Shown here in pieces: positions 25,770 through 26,608 of a stretch of DNA of 26,608 nt. Made by a program: the position numbers and the translations under genes. The stretch spans positions 1 to 26,608 of the forward strand of contig CANTHI010000004.1 of the NCBI GenBank assembly GCA_947653505.1, given 5' to 3'. The notes beneath the pieces were generated by a model. It was not told the origin of the DNA, ran no database searches, and worked only from the letters and a program-made list of their open reading frames with translations. The DNA is from an uncultured Eubacterium sp. Its GTDB lineage: Bacteria > Bacillota_A > Clostridia > Lachnospirales > Lachnospiraceae. Each line of letters opens with the position of its first letter. Position 1 is the first letter of the stretch.

Positions 25770-26186
25770 CTATTGCCCCGTCGGTGTCGTACGGTTTTCC
25801 TGTTCCTCATACAGCCTTCCCAGTCGTTTCAGCCGACGGTACTGCCGCTTCATACTCTTTCTGCCTGTCGCATAAAATACGTTGGCATATATCTCTACCG
25901 CGATCAGATATGCTGCCATAAAAAACAGATATCTGACCAGTATTGCCGTTCCAAAGCCGATCAGGTCCATATGGTCCAGCTCCTCCATCAGCTCTTCCAG
26001 ATAATATACGCCCCATAAAAGCAGCAGAATGCCATATGCAGCCGTGCCGCAGAAAAATCCTTTGAGCAGATGTCTGGCTGCAAAGTCGCTGCGGTAATAG
26101 CGGTTGACCGGACGATATTTTTTTCCTTCCCGCTGTTCGTAAGCCGCCAGTTTTGTCATTTCGCAGACGCGTTCCTGATCTATCAT
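25770..26186 (-). CDS. small membrane protein, first gene of the cda operon
   Basis: A 138-residue protein. The charged N-terminus (ERVCEMTKLAAYEQREGKKYRP) is followed by two hydrophobic segments (about 41-62 and 76-102) and a basic C-terminal region (KSMKRQYRRLKRLGRLYEEQ). It resembles a small membrane partner, not an enzyme. The start is the ATG at 26186, with GGAGG six nt upstream and a promoter 43 nt further upstream; the open frame extends 58 codons upstream but crosses the promoter, so I reject that extension. It is followed by the 336-residue membrane protein after 9 bp. I do not recognise the family. Its position hints at a link to c-di-AMP synthesis or turgor sensing, unproven. Confidence 0.8.
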   Translation of the reverse strand: MIDQERVCEMTKLAAYEQREGKKYRPVNRYYRSDFAARHLLKGFFCGTAAYGILLLLWGVYYLEELMEELDHMDLIGFGTAILVRYLFFMAAYLIAVEIYANVFYATGRKSMKRQYRRLKRLGRLYEEQENRTTPTGQ

Positions 26187-26228
26187 ATAACCTCCAAAAT
26201 ATGCCTGTTTTGCCACTATATTATTTTC

Positions 26229-26257
26229 ATTATAACACAGCCGTTTGTATATGAAAA
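26229..26257 (-). promoter_or_regulatory. sigma-A-type promoter of the cda-glmM operon
   Basis: On the minus strand, a -10 TATAAT (26229-26234) is preceded by TG one base upstream (extended -10) and, after a 17-bp spacer, by TTTTCA at 26252-26257 (4 of 6 matches to TTGACA). The predicted start of transcription is near 26222, giving a 5' leader of about 36 nt before the ribosome binding site of the first gene. It is the only strong promoter I find for the long minus-strand gene run. Confidence 0.8.
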
Positions 26258-26343
26258 GATTTTTTGTGAATGTAGAAGTGAAAAAAGTGTTAACAAATAT
26301 AGGGGGGATGGCTGTGCGGACGCCGGATGGGAGGCGGGTTTTC

Positions 26344-26454
26344 AAAAGCTTTACACACATTACAGCAAAACTCTACGCAGAAAAGCTTTACACACATTAC
26401 AACGAAACACCATGCAGAAAAGTTATACACATATTACCGCAAAACATTATGCGG
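26344..26454. repeat. three 37-bp tandem direct repeats with a DnaA-box-like core
   Basis: Units at 26344-26380, 26381-26417 and 26418-26454 have exactly 37 bp each. Unit 1 and 2 agree at 32 of 37 positions and unit 2 and 3 at 28 of 37. Each begins AAAAG followed by an (A/C/T)-rich core. The core of unit 3 is TTATACACA (26423-26431), a perfect match to the consensus DnaA box TTATNCACA, while units 1 and 2 have CTTTACACA at the same place. No spacers separate the units, so it is not CRISPR. It lies about 90-200 bp upstream of the cda operon promoter. Confidence 0.75.
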
Positions 26455-26505
26455 AAATTCATACATAAATATTCCGGTAATCTGATGTAATGCCTGAGAA
26501 AAACA

Positions 26506-26537
26506 GCTGGGAGAGGAACTTTTCCCCATCTGCCGTG
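26506..26537. repeat. right copy of the edge inverted repeat
   Basis: Thirty-two bases beginning GCTGGGAGAGGAA match the reverse complement of the left window edge at 28 positions. The mismatches fall on third codon positions in one frame (WER.F.PSAV), which could mean a past coding origin, but no intact gene is visible. It may extend to the right edge as part of a larger structured element. Confidence 0.55.
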
Positions 26538-26608
26538 GCTTCGGAAGAATGCCAGAAGCCCTTGGTATTCTGCCCGATACACAGGCGGCGAAGCCGAAGC
26601 GGCACCTT

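Larger units (their letters stand above)
26258..26608. other. right-hand intergenic region without a supported gene
   Basis: No gene is supported here. It holds three 37-bp tandem repeats (26344-26454), a degenerate fourth unit (about 26455-26490) and a copy of the edge repeat (26506-26537), with a further hairpin-prone GC-rich stretch to the end (GGCTTCGG near 26538 and CCGAAGC near 26593). A plus-strand ATG at 26308 after a run of six G could open a 60-codon frame, but its sequence follows the repeats and looks non-coding. Confidence 0.7.

Noticed and set aside
26344..26454. CRISPR array
   Set aside because: The units are directly adjacent without spacers, diverged by up to a quarter, and no cas gene is visible.
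26308..26490. 60-codon plus-strand frame after a run of six G
   Set aside because: It consists mainly of the 37-bp repeats, each read in a different frame, and has no recognisable fold.
1..26608. Wzx/Wzy-type polymer system
   Set aside because: No flippase or polymerase with the expected 10-14 helices is present; an ABC-2 exporter is.

Overview
The window looks like chromosomal DNA of a gut-type Clostridia, most probably Lachnospiraceae. This rests on the dTDP-rhamnose/LCP/ABC-export gene set typical of low-to-mid GC Gram-positives, strong AGGAGG-type ribosome binding sites, the cdaA-cdaR-glmM order, and a Lachnospiraceae-type AAA-ATPase/PD-(D/E)XK gene. No genus can be fixed from this stretch. 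All convincing genes are on the minus strand, so transcription runs from the right edge to the left.

Region 1 (right, about 20.6-26.6 kb). A good promoter at 26229-26257 leads into two uncharacterised membrane proteins, then the diadenylate cyclase cdaA, its YbbR-domain partner cdaR, phosphoglucosamine mutase glmM and the phosphocarrier HPr. This is the classical cdaA-cdaR-glmM module with extra genes on both sides. Upstream of the promoter lie three 37-bp tandem repeats.

Region 2 (about 10.2-20.5 kb). The four dTDP-L-rhamnose genes (rfbD, rfbB, rfbA, rfbC) are interrupted by an 832-residue two-domain glycosyltransferase. They are followed by a methyltransferase/kinase-like fusion protein, a polyprenyl-phosphate sugar-1-P transferase and a GT2 glycosyltransferase.

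Region 3 (about 1.9-10.2 kb). An ABC-2 polysaccharide exporter (permease plus ATPase) is followed by a large GT-C-like membrane protein encoded as two coupled ORFs, a zinc-ribbon microprotein, a second sugar-1-P transferase, a GT2 glycosyltransferase and two tandem LytR-CpsA-Psr (LCP) proteins.

Region 4 (1-1.9 kb). An AAA-ATPase-like/PD-(D/E)XK gene is broken by a frameshift combined with an internal deletion.

Taken together, regions 2 and 3 encode a rhamnose-containing cell-wall glycopolymer. It is built on undecaprenyl phosphate in the cytoplasm, exported by an ABC transporter (no Wzx flippase or Wzy polymerase is present), possibly decorated outside by the GT-C-like protein, and attached to peptidoglycan by LCP proteins. 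The most interesting points are the WbdD-like methyltransferase/kinase candidate chain terminator, the split GT-C-like protein, the unbroken colinearity with the c-di-AMP/GlmM/HPr genes, and the unexplained repeats at the right-hand side and at both window edges.
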